Part shown: piece after piece, positions 1 to 8,705 of the stretch | Position numbering within the stretch: the stretch's first letter is position 1 | Layout of the letters: each line of letters begins with the position of its first letter | Source: Qingshengfaniella alkalisoli | GTDB taxonomy: Bacteria; Pseudomonadota; Alphaproteobacteria; Rhodobacterales; Rhodobacteraceae | Reading direction: 5' to 3' | DNA: 64,000 nucleotides | NCBI RefSeq assembly: GCF_007855645.1 | Contig: NZ_CP042262.1 | Span: 186,001 to 250,000 of the forward strand | The notes under the pieces: generated by a model | The model's input: only the letters and a program-made list of their open reading frames with translations | Told to the model about the DNA's origin: nothing | Databases searched by the model: none | Translations under genes and position numbers: made by a program

Positions 1-1080
1 TCATCGCTGCTGAAGCGCCGGGACCGATACCCCCGTGGCAGCCCCACTTGCTTGCTTTCCGGCGCTCCGTGCCGCGATGCGTACCAGTGCGGTATGCGCT
101 GCGACCGGTAACGACAGCCCGAGCAGCATCAGGTTCGCCGGTATGTCCACCATCACGCCCAGGTAGCCTACAGCGCCACATACGAAGGCCGTTGCAGTGA
201 TCGCTGCCGATGCTTTCTGGTGAGACAATCCCAAATCAAGCAGCAAATGATGAATATGCCACCTGTCGGGTGAAAACGGGCTACGACGCGCGGCAATACG
301 TCTGATGATCAGGCTGACCGCATCAATGAGCGGCACTGCCACCAACCATAGCAATGCTGCGAAAGTTGGCGCGTTCTCTTTGCTTGCCAATCCCAGGATT
401 AAATAGGCGAGACCCGCGCCCAATGCCGTGCTGCCCGCATCGCCCAGAAAGGCAGAGGCTCTGGGTCGCCATGCGTTGCGCATATTGAACACCAAGAACC
501 CCGCTGTTGCCGCAATAGCGATCTCTGCATCACCGGCAATGCCAGCCTCGCCATTTGCAAGTGCAATAAGACACAGCCAGAACAGCGCTGATACTGTCAC
601 GCCACCAGCGAGGCCATCCAGGCCATCTATCATGTTGATGCTGTTAAGCAGGAGCAACGCGAAGCCAAAGGCCACAATCGTCCCAACCACAGGTGATATT
701 TGGGGTAAGGATGCGGTTAGGTCGCCCATGGGGACCCCGGCCACGTCTCCGGACACGAACAGCAAAAGTGCCGCGAGGCCATAGCTGACCAAACGTCCAA
801 GTGCAGGCAATCCGCGTAAGTCGTCGACCGCTCCGATGCAAGCGACGATCAAGACCCAAGCGCAGGCACTCGCGGGCGCGGACAACGCTCCGAAGGTCGC
901 AGCTACGGCCAGTGCCAGGAGGATTGCCACCCCTCCGCATGTTGGCGTCGCGGCCTCGTGCCGCTTACGTCCCATCGGCACATCCATGAAACCCAAGCGT
1001 GCCGCCAGCGGCTGAAAATAATGGATGACGACAACCACAACAAGAAAGACGTTCAGTAAAATGGTCGGCTGAATACTCAT
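1..1080 (-). CDS. Undecaprenyl-phosphate sugar-1-phosphate transferase (WecA/MraY family)
   Basis: This 359-residue polytopic membrane protein belongs to glycosyltransferase family 4 of the WecA/MraY type. Such enzymes move a sugar-1-phosphate, usually GlcNAc-1-P, from a UDP-sugar to undecaprenyl phosphate at the cytoplasmic face, starting O-antigen or exopolysaccharide synthesis. The sequence shows the family signatures in order: PTCGG near residue 47, the Mg-binding DDLRGL near 86, NMIDGLDGLAGG near 150, FLGDAGS near 212, and the His-rich HIHHLLLDLGLSHQ loop typical of WecA rather than MraY. About ten hydrophobic segments are visible. The gene is complete, with its stop at the window edge. 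It has no functional link with the catabolic genes to its right and probably belongs to a polysaccharide locus outside the window. Confidence 0.85.
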   Translation of the reverse strand: MSIQPTILLNVFLVVVVVIHYFQPLAARLGFMDVPMGRKRHEAATPTCGGVAILLALAVAATFGALSAPASACAWVLIVACIGAVDDLRGLPALGRLVSYGLAALLLFVSGDVAGVPMGDLTASLPQISPVVGTIVAFGFALLLLNSINMIDGLDGLAGGVTVSALFWLCLIALANGEAGIAGDAEIAIAATAGFLVFNMRNAWRPRASAFLGDAGSTALGAGLAYLILGLASKENAPTFAALLWLVAVPLIDAVSLIIRRIAARRSPFSPDRWHIHHLLLDLGLSHQKASAAITATAFVCGAVGYLGVMVDIPANLMLLGLSLPVAAHTALVRIAARSAGKQASGAATGVSVPALQQR

Positions 1081-1566
1081 GATCTGATCAACTCGTTTCT
1101 GGTCCGCAAACGCCAGAACGCAAAGGTCGGCTGCGCCATCGACCCTTCGTTCACGATCAGTTTAGAAGTACGATGACCCGCGAGCCGCTACCAATCCGAC
1201 CGAAGTTCGTTCCGTCGAAGGGACGAAGCTCGGGCAAACGTCGCCATGCAAAGTCATACTTTCGGACAGACTTGTCCTTATGTGCATGAGCGTCGTGCCC
1301 ACATCATGGCAGAAGGTCGGAGGCCTACGCTTTTCGATTCGATCCACGTCGTCTCTGCTTAAGCTTCGTCGACTCGAAGCGCTCGAAAAGTGGCCCTTGT
1401 CTTGGTTGGCGCTGCGGGAAAGTCAGCCGCCGGGCTGAAAGCGTGAATGCAGCCAAACAGCATAAGCTCTCACTGAGAGTGGAAAACTGCGGCGACTATA
1501 CATGCGAGTGTCGGTCATCTCGCCATGTTTCATTTCACCCTGCAACGGGCCATAATTTATAGCCTT
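1081..1566. other. Gene-poor interval with an IS6-family remnant
   Basis: No convincing gene lies between the WecA-like gene and the ribulokinase. The part from about 1423 to 1551 is a decayed IS6-family transposase start (listed separately). The stretch 1081-1420 holds only short reading frames without recognisable similarity, and I see no RNA gene or clear terminator in it. Confidence 0.6.
1423..1551 (-). mobile_element. IS6-family transposase 5' remnant, copy 1
   Basis: Read on the minus strand, the putative terminal repeat GGCCCGTTGCAGGGTGAAAT begins at 1551. An ATG follows 33 bases later (1518) and opens a 31-codon frame that begins MTDTRMYSRRSFPLS and contains AYAVWLHSRF, then stops at 1423. 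AYAVWL(Y)FRF is the conserved N-terminal block of IS6/IS26-type transposases. The same arrangement (terminal GGCC, 33 bases, MT(D/E)) recurs at 8680-8459 and, with a mutated start codon, at 62710 on the plus strand, so these are homologous fossil IS ends. The rest of the transposase is missing. Assignment to IS6 is from motif recognition only. Confidence 0.6.
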
Positions 1567-3147
1567 CTACGGATTGTGAACCGCAGTTCGAAACGAGCGT
1601 AATGCAGGCAGAAGGTTTGACAAATCGGCCTGACCTCCGCCTCCGAGCGCGTGATACGCGTTTTCAAAATGACCAAACAGCTCCGCATAGCGTGCCGCGC
1701 TATCTGCATTCGGAGTGAATACCCTTGCCGGGGGACAAAGCCTGTTCTGTGCGTCTTCGATTGAACAAAACTCCCGCGCTGCAAGTGCTGCGAACACGCA
1801 GGCTCCGACCCCGACCGGAGAGTGTTCAGGGACATGAACCGCTTTGCCCAACACATCGGCATAGACCTGATTCAGCACATTATTCTTCTGCGGGATGCCC
1901 CCGGCGTTCACGATCCGGTCGACCGATAAACCGCCCTGTGCCATACGGTCGACGATGATCTTCACATGCATTGCCATGCCTTCGATTGCGGCATGCATTT
2001 CATCGGCGGCAGAATGAGCAAGATCCCAGCCGAAGGTTACCCCGCCCAGATCGGAACGCACCAGAACGGTGCGATCCCCATTGTCCCACGTCAAGCGAAG
2101 TAACCCGCTTTGGCCCGGCCCGTAGCCGGCAATCTGACTGCATAGCGTGCCAACGTCCGTGCCTGCACGACGTGCGATGGCTTCGAACAGATCGCCGGTT
2201 GCGGATTGGCCTGCTTCGATACCCGTATAGCCGGGAATGACGCTGCCTGGTACCGCGCCGCATATGCCTTCCACCGGCGTGAAATGATCGCTGCCAAGCG
2301 CGATAATGCAGGTCGACGTGCCGATCACGTTCACGACGTCGCCCGGCTTGCATCCTGTGCCGATTGCGTCCCAATGTGCATCAAATGCGCCGATGGGGAT
2401 TGGAATGCCCGCCGAAAGGCCCATTGCATGGGCCCATTCGGGCGCAAGGTTACCGGCGATGTCCAGCGATGTGCCATAGCGACCGGTTAGACGGTCGTTG
2501 ATGCCGTCCAACAGCGGGTCAACCCTGGTCAGAAAATCCTGCTCGGGCAAACCGCCCCAGCCTTCACCCCACATCCACTTATGGCCCATCGCGCAGATGC
2601 TGCGAGGCAGATCGGCCAGGTCAGTGATCCCGCACAGGGTGGCGGCGACCATGTCGCAATGCTCCAGCGCGGTACCGACGTGGTCGCGACGGTCCGGGTT
2701 GTGGCGCAGAAAATGCAGAAGCTTCGCATAGCCCCACTCGTGCGAATAAACGCCACCGCACCAGCGCAGGGCTTCCAGACCCTCGGCGCGTGCAAGCTCG
2801 GTGATCTCCGCGGCTTCGTTATGCGCGGTGTGATCGCACCACAGGTAGTAGTCGGTGAGCGGTTGCATGTCCTTGTCGACCACAATCACGCTTGAGCCGG
2901 TCGTGTCCGCCGCAAATGCCGCGATCGTCGTGCCATCGACACCAGCCATCTCGATCGCCGTCCGGGTTGCGCGGACAAGCGCGTCCATCTGGTCCGTGTG
3001 GGACTGGCGCGCGAACAAGGGATCGGTCGGGCTGCGATGCAGGGGGTACTCTCCGATACCCGTGCCAAGCGTGCGCCCGTCATCGGTATCCATGATCGTT
3101 ACGCGCACACTTAGCGTCCCGAAATCCGCGCCTGCAACGAGCGTCAT
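1567..3147 (-). CDS. araB: Ribulokinase (FGGY carbohydrate kinase)
   Basis: This 526-residue cytoplasmic kinase phosphorylates a ketopentose, probably L-ribulose to L-ribulose 5-phosphate, at the expense of ATP. The N-terminal GADFGTLSVRVTIMD motif is the AraB form of the FGGY phosphate-binding loop. AFAADTTGSSVIVVD, DAHWDAIG and the C-terminal NAGGIPQKNNVLNQVYADVL also fit the family. An upstream in-frame extension exists, but the ATG at 3147 is preferred because GGGAGAA lies just ahead of it and the following residues begin the kinase fold. The gene follows the class II aldolase by 22 bases, in the usual kinase/epimerase pairing of arabinose, ribulose or ribitol catabolism. It is somewhat shorter than the Escherichia coli enzyme, so the exact sugar is uncertain. 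Confidence 0.8.
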   Translation of the reverse strand: MTLVAGADFGTLSVRVTIMDTDDGRTLGTGIGEYPLHRSPTDPLFARQSHTDQMDALVRATRTAIEMAGVDGTTIAAFAADTTGSSVIVVDKDMQPLTDYYLWCDHTAHNEAAEITELARAEGLEALRWCGGVYSHEWGYAKLLHFLRHNPDRRDHVGTALEHCDMVAATLCGITDLADLPRSICAMGHKWMWGEGWGGLPEQDFLTRVDPLLDGINDRLTGRYGTSLDIAGNLAPEWAHAMGLSAGIPIPIGAFDAHWDAIGTGCKPGDVVNVIGTSTCIIALGSDHFTPVEGICGAVPGSVIPGYTGIEAGQSATGDLFEAIARRAGTDVGTLCSQIAGYGPGQSGLLRLTWDNGDRTVLVRSDLGGVTFGWDLAHSAADEMHAAIEGMAMHVKIIVDRMAQGGLSVDRIVNAGGIPQKNNVLNQVYADVLGKAVHVPEHSPVGVGACVFAALAAREFCSIEDAQNRLCPPARVFTPNADSAARYAELFGHFENAYHALGGGGQADLSNLLPALRSFRTAVHNP

Positions 3148-3169
3148 TTCGTTCTCCCGAATTATTCTT

Positions 3170-3859
3170 TTACTGACCGTAGGTCGCGTTCGCGCCGTGT
3201 TTGCGCAGATAGTGCCGGTCAAGCAATGCTGGCTGGATTGGCGCGATATCAGGTCTGATCATCATCGTGTGCCATGCCATCCGCGCAACCTCTTCCAGAA
3301 TAAAGGCGTTATGGACCGCGTCTTCCGGTGTGCGTCCCCAGACGAATGAGCCATGCCCGGCCACAAGCGCTGCCGGAACCTGCATCGGGTCTCGGTCTTT
3401 GAAGGCTTCGACGATTACCTCTCCGGTAGCCGCGACATAGCGGGTCGCAATTTCTTGCGGCGTCAGTTGGCGGGTCACCGGAACCTCGCCATAGAAGTAA
3501 TCCGCGTGGGTCGTTCCGAGGGGCGGGATCGGCACAAGCGCTTGCGCCATGATCGTGGCGTAGGTCGAATGGGTGTGGATGACCGCGCCGATTTCAGGAA
3601 AGGCCCGATACAGCACAAGATGCGTGTCCAAATCCGATGATGGTTTGAGCTTATTGTCCAGCGTCTTGCCGTCCAAGTCAGTTACGACCATGCTATCGAC
3701 TGTCATCTCGTCATAGGGCACGCCGCTGGGCTTGATCACAATTCGGCCGTTGTCCCGGTCGATCCCGCTGGCATTGCCAAAAGTTGCCATCACAAGGCCG
3801 TGGCGAACTGTCGCCAGATTGGCATCCAGCACGGCTTCTTTGAGATCGTTCAGAGACAT
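3170..3859 (-). CDS. araD: L-ribulose-5-phosphate 4-epimerase-like class II aldolase
   Basis: This 229-residue enzyme of the zinc class II aldolase/adducin fold is close to the usual AraD length. It would interconvert L-ribulose 5-phosphate and D-xylulose 5-phosphate by retro-aldol chemistry, feeding the pentose phosphate pathway. Visible motifs are FGNASGID (phosphate loop), KPSGVPYDEM, the zinc ligands in VIHTHSTYA, and THADYFYGEVPVTR. The start at 3859 gives MSLNDLKEAVLDANL, preceded by AGGA; a longer in-frame extension upstream has no similarity and is rejected. The gene lies between the sugar-binding protein and the ribulokinase. Related fuculose- or rhamnulose-phosphate aldolases share the fold, but the epimerase is favoured by the motifs and by the kinase partner. 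Confidence 0.8.
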   Translation of the reverse strand: MSLNDLKEAVLDANLATVRHGLVMATFGNASGIDRDNGRIVIKPSGVPYDEMTVDSMVVTDLDGKTLDNKLKPSSDLDTHLVLYRAFPEIGAVIHTHSTYATIMAQALVPIPPLGTTHADYFYGEVPVTRQLTPQEIATRYVAATGEVIVEAFKDRDPMQVPAALVAGHGSFVWGRTPEDAVHNAFILEEVARMAWHTMMIRPDIAPIQPALLDRHYLRKHGANATYGQ

Positions 3860-3899
3860 CAAGGAATTCCTGTCACATTCTGTTTGGTTAGCAAAGAGT

Positions 3900-3924
3900 G
3901 GCGCGCCCGTTCTCTGGGCGCGCC
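3900..3924 (-). promoter_or_regulatory. Intercistronic hairpin after the sugar-binding-protein gene
   Basis: A perfect 9-bp inverted repeat, GGCGCGCCC and GGGCGCGCC, with a 7-base loop lies just 3' of the binding-protein stop and ahead of the epimerase gene. No run of T follows, so it is more likely an mRNA-stabilising or attenuating stem that raises binding-protein output than a full terminator. Comparable stems follow three other binding-protein genes in this window. Confidence 0.55.
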
Positions 3925-3932
3925 GGAATGGA

Positions 3933-4880
3933 TCAGCGTGCCGCTGTCCAGCCCTGATAGCTGTCGATATTGTCGGCAGTGATAAGTTGTGGCTCCAGAA
4001 GAACAGTGTCTTCTTCAGGCGTGTTGCCCATGAAGAAGTCATACCCCATCTTCAGCGCTTGACCTGCCATGACATACGGATCCTGCGATGCCGATGCCTT
4101 GATCAATGCGCCATCGCTGACCAGTGCTTCCTCAACATCGGGCGCACCATCGACGGCCGTGATGATGAATTCGTCGCGGCCCAGCTGCTTCGCGGCAAGC
4201 TGCGCGCCGATGCCGGTCGGATCGTTGATTGCGAACACTGCATCGATATTGTCATAGCGGGTCAACAGGCCCTGCATGACTTCCAGACCACCATCGCGTG
4301 AGCCTTTGCCATTCTGGTCATCTGACAGGACGTTGATGCCGTCATGGGCGTCGAACACCTCCTGGCACCCTTTTACGCGGTCAACGATCGACGACGATTG
4401 CGGGCCGTTGATAATGATGACATCACCGGCATTGCCTTCCAGATTATCAACAATGTACTGACAGGCCTTGCGACCTGCATCGACATTGTCGGTCATCACG
4501 GTCACGTCCGCGCCCGGCGCCGAAACGTCAAATGCGGCGACCACGATACCGGCGTTCTTCGCGCGCTTTACTGCCGGCGCGATCGCTTGTGCGTCAACGG
4601 CGTTCAGCATTATGATATCGACACCCGAAGCGATGAAATTGTCGATCTGGCTGACCTGCTTGTTCAGGTCGTAGTCAGCCGAAACCGAAGTGACCTCCAC
4701 GTCTGGATTGATTTCCTTGGCGCGGTCTTCGATTCCCTTGATTGTCGCGACAAAGAACGGGTTTCCCAGCAGGCCGACCGAAATGCCGATGCTTTCGAGC
4801 GTTTTATCCTGAGCGCTGGCTCCTCCAGCCATCGCTGTGGCCATGGCGGCCGAGCAAAGTAGGGTCTTGGTGATACGCAT
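3933..4880 (-). CDS. Sugar ABC transporter periplasmic binding protein (RbsB/LacI-like fold)
   Basis: This 315-residue periplasmic protein would capture a pentose or related sugar for the adjoining RbsC/RbsA-like importer. It opens with a signal peptide (MRITKTLLCSAAMATAMAGG, cleavage near ASAQ). The mature part has the Peripla_BP_4 layout: ISVGLLGNPFFVATIKGIED, DVIIINGP, AINDPTGIGA and ITAVDGAP. The start at 4880 is chosen because GGAGG precedes it by five bases; an ATG four codons upstream overlaps that site. It is followed by a stable hairpin and then the epimerase and kinase genes, so it lies mid-operon, downstream of the regulator, ATPase and permease. The ligand cannot be read from sequence; L-arabinose, ribose or a pentitol are all possible. 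Confidence 0.88.
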   Translation of the reverse strand: MRITKTLLCSAAMATAMAGGASAQDKTLESIGISVGLLGNPFFVATIKGIEDRAKEINPDVEVTSVSADYDLNKQVSQIDNFIASGVDIIMLNAVDAQAIAPAVKRAKNAGIVVAAFDVSAPGADVTVMTDNVDAGRKACQYIVDNLEGNAGDVIIINGPQSSSIVDRVKGCQEVFDAHDGINVLSDDQNGKGSRDGGLEVMQGLLTRYDNIDAVFAINDPTGIGAQLAAKQLGRDEFIITAVDGAPDVEEALVSDGALIKASASQDPYVMAGQALKMGYDFFMGNTPEEDTVLLEPQLITADNIDSYQGWTAAR

Positions 4881-4913
4881 GAATACCTCCATTGATATGC
4901 GTGTCGTGTCGTC

Positions 4914-5900
4914 TCAGGTGCGCACTGCCGCCCCTTTCAGGCGGTAGCGGTCAAGAGCAACGGCCACGATGATGACCAGCCCTTTGATGATGAATTGCCA
5001 GATGTCGGATACGCCGGACAGGATGAGCCCGTTGGACAGAACGGCGATGATCAGTGCGCCGATCAGCGTGCCCCAGATTGAGCCGACACCGCCGACAAAG
5101 CTAGTGCCGCCCAGAATAACCGCGGCAATCGCATCAAGCTCGTAGGCCTGCCCCAGCTGCAAGCCGTTGGCCGCATAAAGGCGTGCCGCCGACATCGCGC
5201 CGCCAAGACCGGACATAAGGCCGGACATACCGTAGACGAACAGCAGCACGAGCGAGACCTTGATGCCTGTCAAACGTGCCGCTTCATGATTGCCACCGAC
5301 AGCATAGATCCATGTGCCCAGCACGGTGCGGCGTAGAATGAACCATGACACAAGGATTACGCCGATCGCGATTATCGCCAGCCAGGGCACGCCGAAGAGC
5401 GTTCCGTTCCCGATGAATTCGAATGGTAGATCGGCGTTGAAGACCGTGGTGTCATCCCCCAGCAATCGCGCGACGCCGCGAACCGCCGTGAGCGACCCAA
5501 GCGTTACGATAAAGGGCGGCAAGCCCAGAAACGCGATCAGAACACCATTGATCAACCCGAAAGCCAAGCCGACCAGCATCGCGGCTGGAACGCCGAGCAT
5601 TCCGTATTCGGGGATCAGCGATACGATAACCGCGACCATGGCCGATGCTGCAAGGATGGAGCCGACCGAGAGGTCGATCCCGCCTGTCAGAATGACGAAG
5701 GTCATTCCTGCAGCCAGCACGATATTGATACTTGCCTGCTGCATCACGATCGACAAATTGTTGACGGACATGAATTTTCCGGTCAGCAATTCAAATCCGA
5801 TGGCCAGCAGGATCAGTACGGGCAACATGCCCATCGCGGTAAACATCGCTTTGACCTGCAGGGCAGTTTTAGCCTGATTGTTCTGGGTTCCGTCGTTCAT
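4914..5900 (-). CDS. Sugar ABC transporter permease (RbsC family)
   Basis: This 328-residue inner-membrane permease of the BPD_transp_2 (RbsC/AraH) family carries eight to ten hydrophobic segments and the typical GGIDLSVGSILA motif near residue 80, followed by FIVTLGSLTAVRG and AVILGGTSFVGGVGS. It forms the translocation path for the sugar delivered by the binding protein encoded just downstream. An ATG at 5912 is also possible, but GAGG sits at the right distance from the ATG at 5900 (MNDGTQNN). The gene starts 16 bases after the stop of the ATPase gene, consistent with one transcript from the DeoR gene through the ribulokinase. Confidence 0.88.
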   Translation of the reverse strand: MNDGTQNNQAKTALQVKAMFTAMGMLPVLILLAIGFELLTGKFMSVNNLSIVMQQASINIVLAAGMTFVILTGGIDLSVGSILAASAMVAVIVSLIPEYGMLGVPAAMLVGLAFGLINGVLIAFLGLPPFIVTLGSLTAVRGVARLLGDDTTVFNADLPFEFIGNGTLFGVPWLAIIAIGVILVSWFILRRTVLGTWIYAVGGNHEAARLTGIKVSLVLLFVYGMSGLMSGLGGAMSAARLYAANGLQLGQAYELDAIAAVILGGTSFVGGVGSIWGTLIGALIIAVLSNGLILSGVSDIWQFIIKGLVIIVAVALDRYRLKGAAVRT

Positions 5901-5916
5901 TACCGGCCTCATCGAT

Positions 5917-7482
5917 TCATATCACGGATACAACGGACTCTGGCCGCGCACCTGTTGAAAGCGTCATGATTTCTTCTTGGTTGATCGGACGGTCGGGTTG
6001 GGCCGTGACCTCGCCCGCGATCCGCCCTTCGCGCATCACCAGCACACGATCGGCAACCCCGATAATCTCGGGCAGCTCGCTGGAAATCATCACCACCGCA
6101 AGCCCCTTCTGCGCCAAAGTGTCGATCAGCCGATAGATTTCGGATTTGGCTCCGACATCCACGCCGCGCGTCGGTTCGTCCAAGATGACAACCTTTGGAT
6201 CGGCCTCAAGAAGTCTTGCCAGCAGCACCTTTTGCTGGTTCCCGCCAGAAAGCGCACCAGTTGCCAGACGTGCTGTCGGTGCTTTGATCCCCAAAGATGC
6301 CATCGCCCGTTTGGCGCGATCCACCGCTTTTGCAAAGTTGCGGCGCCCGGCGAAATGCGCGTCCCGCTCCAGAACCGCCATATTCGTATTGTCTGAGATG
6401 CTCATGTCCAGAAACAGTCCCAACGCCTTGCGGTCTTCTGTCAGATACGCGATCCCGCTAGCCAAAGCTTCGCGCGGCGAGCGGCAGGAGACTTCCTGAC
6501 CGTTCAGCAAAATGCGTCCCTTCGTTGCTGGGTCCGCACCGAAAATCAGCCGCGCCAGTTCGGTCCGTCCTGATCCGACAAGCCCCGCGATGCCCAGAAC
6601 CTCGCCGTGATGAACCTCGAGCGAGCAATCCTTGACCTTGATGTCATCGCCTAAATCCTCGACCGAGAGCACGACATCACGTACGTTGTCGCTCGGTTTG
6701 TGTTCTTTCTTGTAGAAACTGCTCAGATCCCGCCCAACCATCATCGACACCAATTTGGGTGCGGACAGCTCTTCGCGTTCCAGCGTGCCGACGTATTCAC
6801 CATCGCGCAGCACTGAACACCGATCCGAGAGTTTATAGATCTCTTCCATCCGATGACTGATGTAGATCACTGCGATTCCGTCTTGCTTCAGGGCAGCAAT
6901 GACTTCGAACAGTTTTTCGGTCTCTCGGGTCGACAGCGATGTCGTAGGCTCGTCCATCACGATGATCTTCGCCTCTGCCGAAAGAGCTCGCGCGATTTCG
7001 ACAAGCTGCCGCTCGCCCAGTGACAGGCTGCTGACCAATGTATGACCGGTGAAGGGGACATCCAGCCGATCCAGCACTGGCTGCGCGGCTCGGCCGATCG
7101 AACGGCGGTCGATCAAGCCCCAGCGCGCAGGTTCCACACCCAGGAAGATGTTCTGTGCGACGGTTAGGTTCGGAGCCAGCGACAATTCCTGATAAATGAC
7201 CGCCACGCCGCTTTCTTTCGAACGCCGCGGATCACCAAAAGCAAGCGGCACCCCGTCGATCAACACTTCGCCGCCCGAATCCGGCGTATATGCACCCGAC
7301 AGCACCTTCATCAGGGTCGATTTTCCTGCGCCGTTTTCGCCCATCAGCGCGTGCACTTCACCGCGATGCGCGACGAGCGATACACCCGAAAGCGCACGGA
7401 CTGCGCCGAAGGTCTTGCTGATGTTGCGCATCTCCAACGCTGGCACGTTGCTCTTATCTGTCAATGGAGGATTCCGAGACAT
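5917..7482 (-). CDS. Sugar ABC transporter ATPase, two nucleotide-binding domains (RbsA/AraG type)
   Basis: This 521-residue cytoplasmic ATPase carries two ABC domains in tandem, as in RbsA and AraG. Domain 1 shows Walker [10 protein letters not shown] near residue 52, the signature LSLGERQ and Walker [12 protein letters not shown]. Domain 2 has the degenerate Walker [11 protein letters not shown] normal for this family, the signature [15 protein letters not shown], and Walker [21 protein letters not shown]. It energises the RbsC-like permease encoded next. Its annotated start overlaps the end of the DeoR gene by 29 bases and lacks a strong ribosome site, so a start slightly further in cannot be excluded. 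Unlike its 42-kb counterpart, this copy is intact. Confidence 0.88.
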   Translation of the reverse strand: MSRNPPLTDKSNVPALEMRNISKTFGAVRALSGVSLVAHRGEVHALMGENGAGKSTLMKVLSGAYTPDSGGEVLIDGVPLAFGDPRRSKESGVAVIYQELSLAPNLTVAQNIFLGVEPARWGLIDRRSIGRAAQPVLDRLDVPFTGHTLVSSLSLGERQLVEIARALSAEAKIIVMDEPTTSLSTRETEKLFEVIAALKQDGIAVIYISHRMEEIYKLSDRCSVLRDGEYVGTLEREELSAPKLVSMMVGRDLSSFYKKEHKPSDNVRDVVLSVEDLGDDIKVKDCSLEVHHGEVLGIAGLVGSGRTELARLIFGADPATKGRILLNGQEVSCRSPREALASGIAYLTEDRKALGLFLDMSISDNTNMAVLERDAHFAGRRNFAKAVDRAKRAMASLGIKAPTARLATGALSGGNQQKVLLARLLEADPKVVILDEPTRGVDVGAKSEIYRLIDTLAQKGLAVVMISSELPEIIGVADRVLVMREGRIAGEVTAQPDRPINQEEIMTLSTGARPESVVSVI

Positions 7483-8245
7483 TGGCGACCATGTAGTTTA
7501 CCCCTTCTTCGTCCAGCATCTGGGCCGCGCGATCCGAAAGGCCATCATCGGTGATCAAGCGGTTGACCCTGTGCAGCGGCAGAACAACCGTGGGTGGCGC
7601 GGCTTCGAATTTCCGGCTATCGACGAGCACGATGATTTCGTTCGCTTGACCGCATATCTCGTTGATAAAACGCACCAACAGCGGATTGGATTCCAGTAAT
7701 CCTTCTGAACTAACGCCGAGCGCGCCAACGAAGAATTGCGACGCGTAGAAGCTGTAATCTTCGCGGGTCGGATCATACAGAACGCCTGGCTCACGATGCA
7801 GGTCGCCGCCACCGATGGTCAGCTGACAAGTGCCGTATTCGTTCAGATAGGCCGCAACGGGCATGGAATTGGTAAAGACTCGCACATTACGCTGCGCGAT
7901 TTCACATCCGAAATGGAAACAGGTTGATCCGGCGTGAATGATAATCAGACTGCCGTCGCGCACCAATTCTGCAGCTGTTCGGGCGATGGCCTTCTTCGCA
8001 TCAACTGCGATATCACGGTTTTCCACGAAGGGAAGCGCAGGTGCAACAGCGCCGGGCGAACTTTGCTCCAACGCGGCCACGCCCCCGTGAACCTTATGGG
8101 CCAGACCGGATGAAGCAAGCTTTTCGATGTCCCGTCGTATCGTAGCTGGAGAAACGCCGACCAGACCGCGCAATTCTCGCGCCGAAATAAATGGCCGCTC
8201 TCGCAATAGATCGGAAATAGTCGCCAGGCGATCCGATTCGCTCAC
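7454..8245 (-). CDS. DeoR-family transcriptional regulator of the pentose module
   Basis: This 263-residue regulator has an N-terminal DeoR winged-helix domain ([43 protein letters not shown]) and the family link sequence [10 protein letters not shown]-terminal sugar-phosphate sensing domain follows, with [29 protein letters not shown] and [11 protein letters not shown]. It probably represses the importer and kinase genes until a phosphorylated intermediate binds, as known for DeoR, GlpR and AgaR. The GTG at 8245 is chosen because GGAGG lies five bases ahead; ATGs at 8248 and 8266 are alternatives with poorer spacing. It is the first gene of the minus-strand pentose operon. Confidence 0.85.
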   Translation of the reverse strand: MSESDRLATISDLLRERPFISARELRGLVGVSPATIRRDIEKLASSGLAHKVHGGVAALEQSSPGAVAPALPFVENRDIAVDAKKAIARTAAELVRDGSLIIIHAGSTCFHFGCEIAQRNVRVFTNSMPVAAYLNEYGTCQLTIGGGDLHREPGVLYDPTREDYSFYASQFFVGALGVSSEGLLESNPLLVRFINEICGQANEIIVLVDSRKFEAAPPTVVLPLHRVNRLITDDGLSDRAAQMLDEEGVNYMVANVSESSIDR

Positions 8246-8705
8246 CATCTCCTCCCCAGATGACATTTATTGAGCAGAGGCTAGCGATAGTTCGAGTAAT
8301 GCGCAAGGTTTCTTTCATAGTGGCATCCTAAGTGACGTGTATTCGTCATCTAGTGGTGTCATTCAGTCATGTTGCCGATTTTTGATGCGGATGCAGACGC
8401 GTACGATCAGGCAGGTGTCACCCATGGGCGACCCAGCTATTCCGTTTGGCCGTAAGCTTCAGGTTAACCTTGGCCTCGACGCTGTTTTGGAAATGGCATC
8501 ACCCCACTTCTTCCAACGCACCCGGCCCAGATGCCGCGCTCGGCCAGCAGTTTCCTGATCGTCCGTCGGCTCAACGAACAGTGAGAGCGCAGTCCACGGC
8601 ATAGGCGGCCGGAATGGCGGCGGGCTGTACAGGTGAACCTCAGTCATCCCGCCATGTCCCATATCGCGCTGCGGCGGGCCATAACTCTACGTGCTGTCGA
8701 GAGTG
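8246..8705. other. Intergenic interval with IS6 remnant 2
   Basis: The stretch separates the DeoR gene from the GntR gene. Its GntR-proximal half (8459-8680) is a decayed IS6-family transposase start, listed separately. The remaining part, 8246-8458, must hold the promoter of the pentose operon, but I find no convincing symmetric operator in it. Confidence 0.5.
8459..8680 (-). mobile_element. IS6-family transposase 5' remnant, copy 2
   Basis: On the minus strand a terminal-repeat-like GGCCCGCCGCAGCGCGATAT begins at 8680. After 33 bases the frame MTEVHLYSPPPFRPP opens at 8647, matching copy 1 (MTDTRMYSRRSFPLS) in spacing and sequence. Allowing for frameshifts, later pieces fit IS6 transposases: a LLAERGI block (readable as RRTIRKLLAERGIW in another frame) and RWKKWGDAISK, where intact proteins have RRWxxKFGxxI. 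The remnant ends within 26 bases of the GntR stop codon. It points the same way as copy 1, so the pentose module lies between two direct fossil IS ends. It is clearly non-functional. Confidence 0.55.

Noticed and set aside
1162-1347. 61-codon minus-strand frame
   Set aside because: No similarity, no ribosome site, and it lies in a decayed interval.
3860-4042. N-terminal extension of the AraD-like gene
   Set aside because: The extra 61 codons run through the intercistronic hairpin and lack similarity; the internal ATG has a ribosome site and matches the family start.
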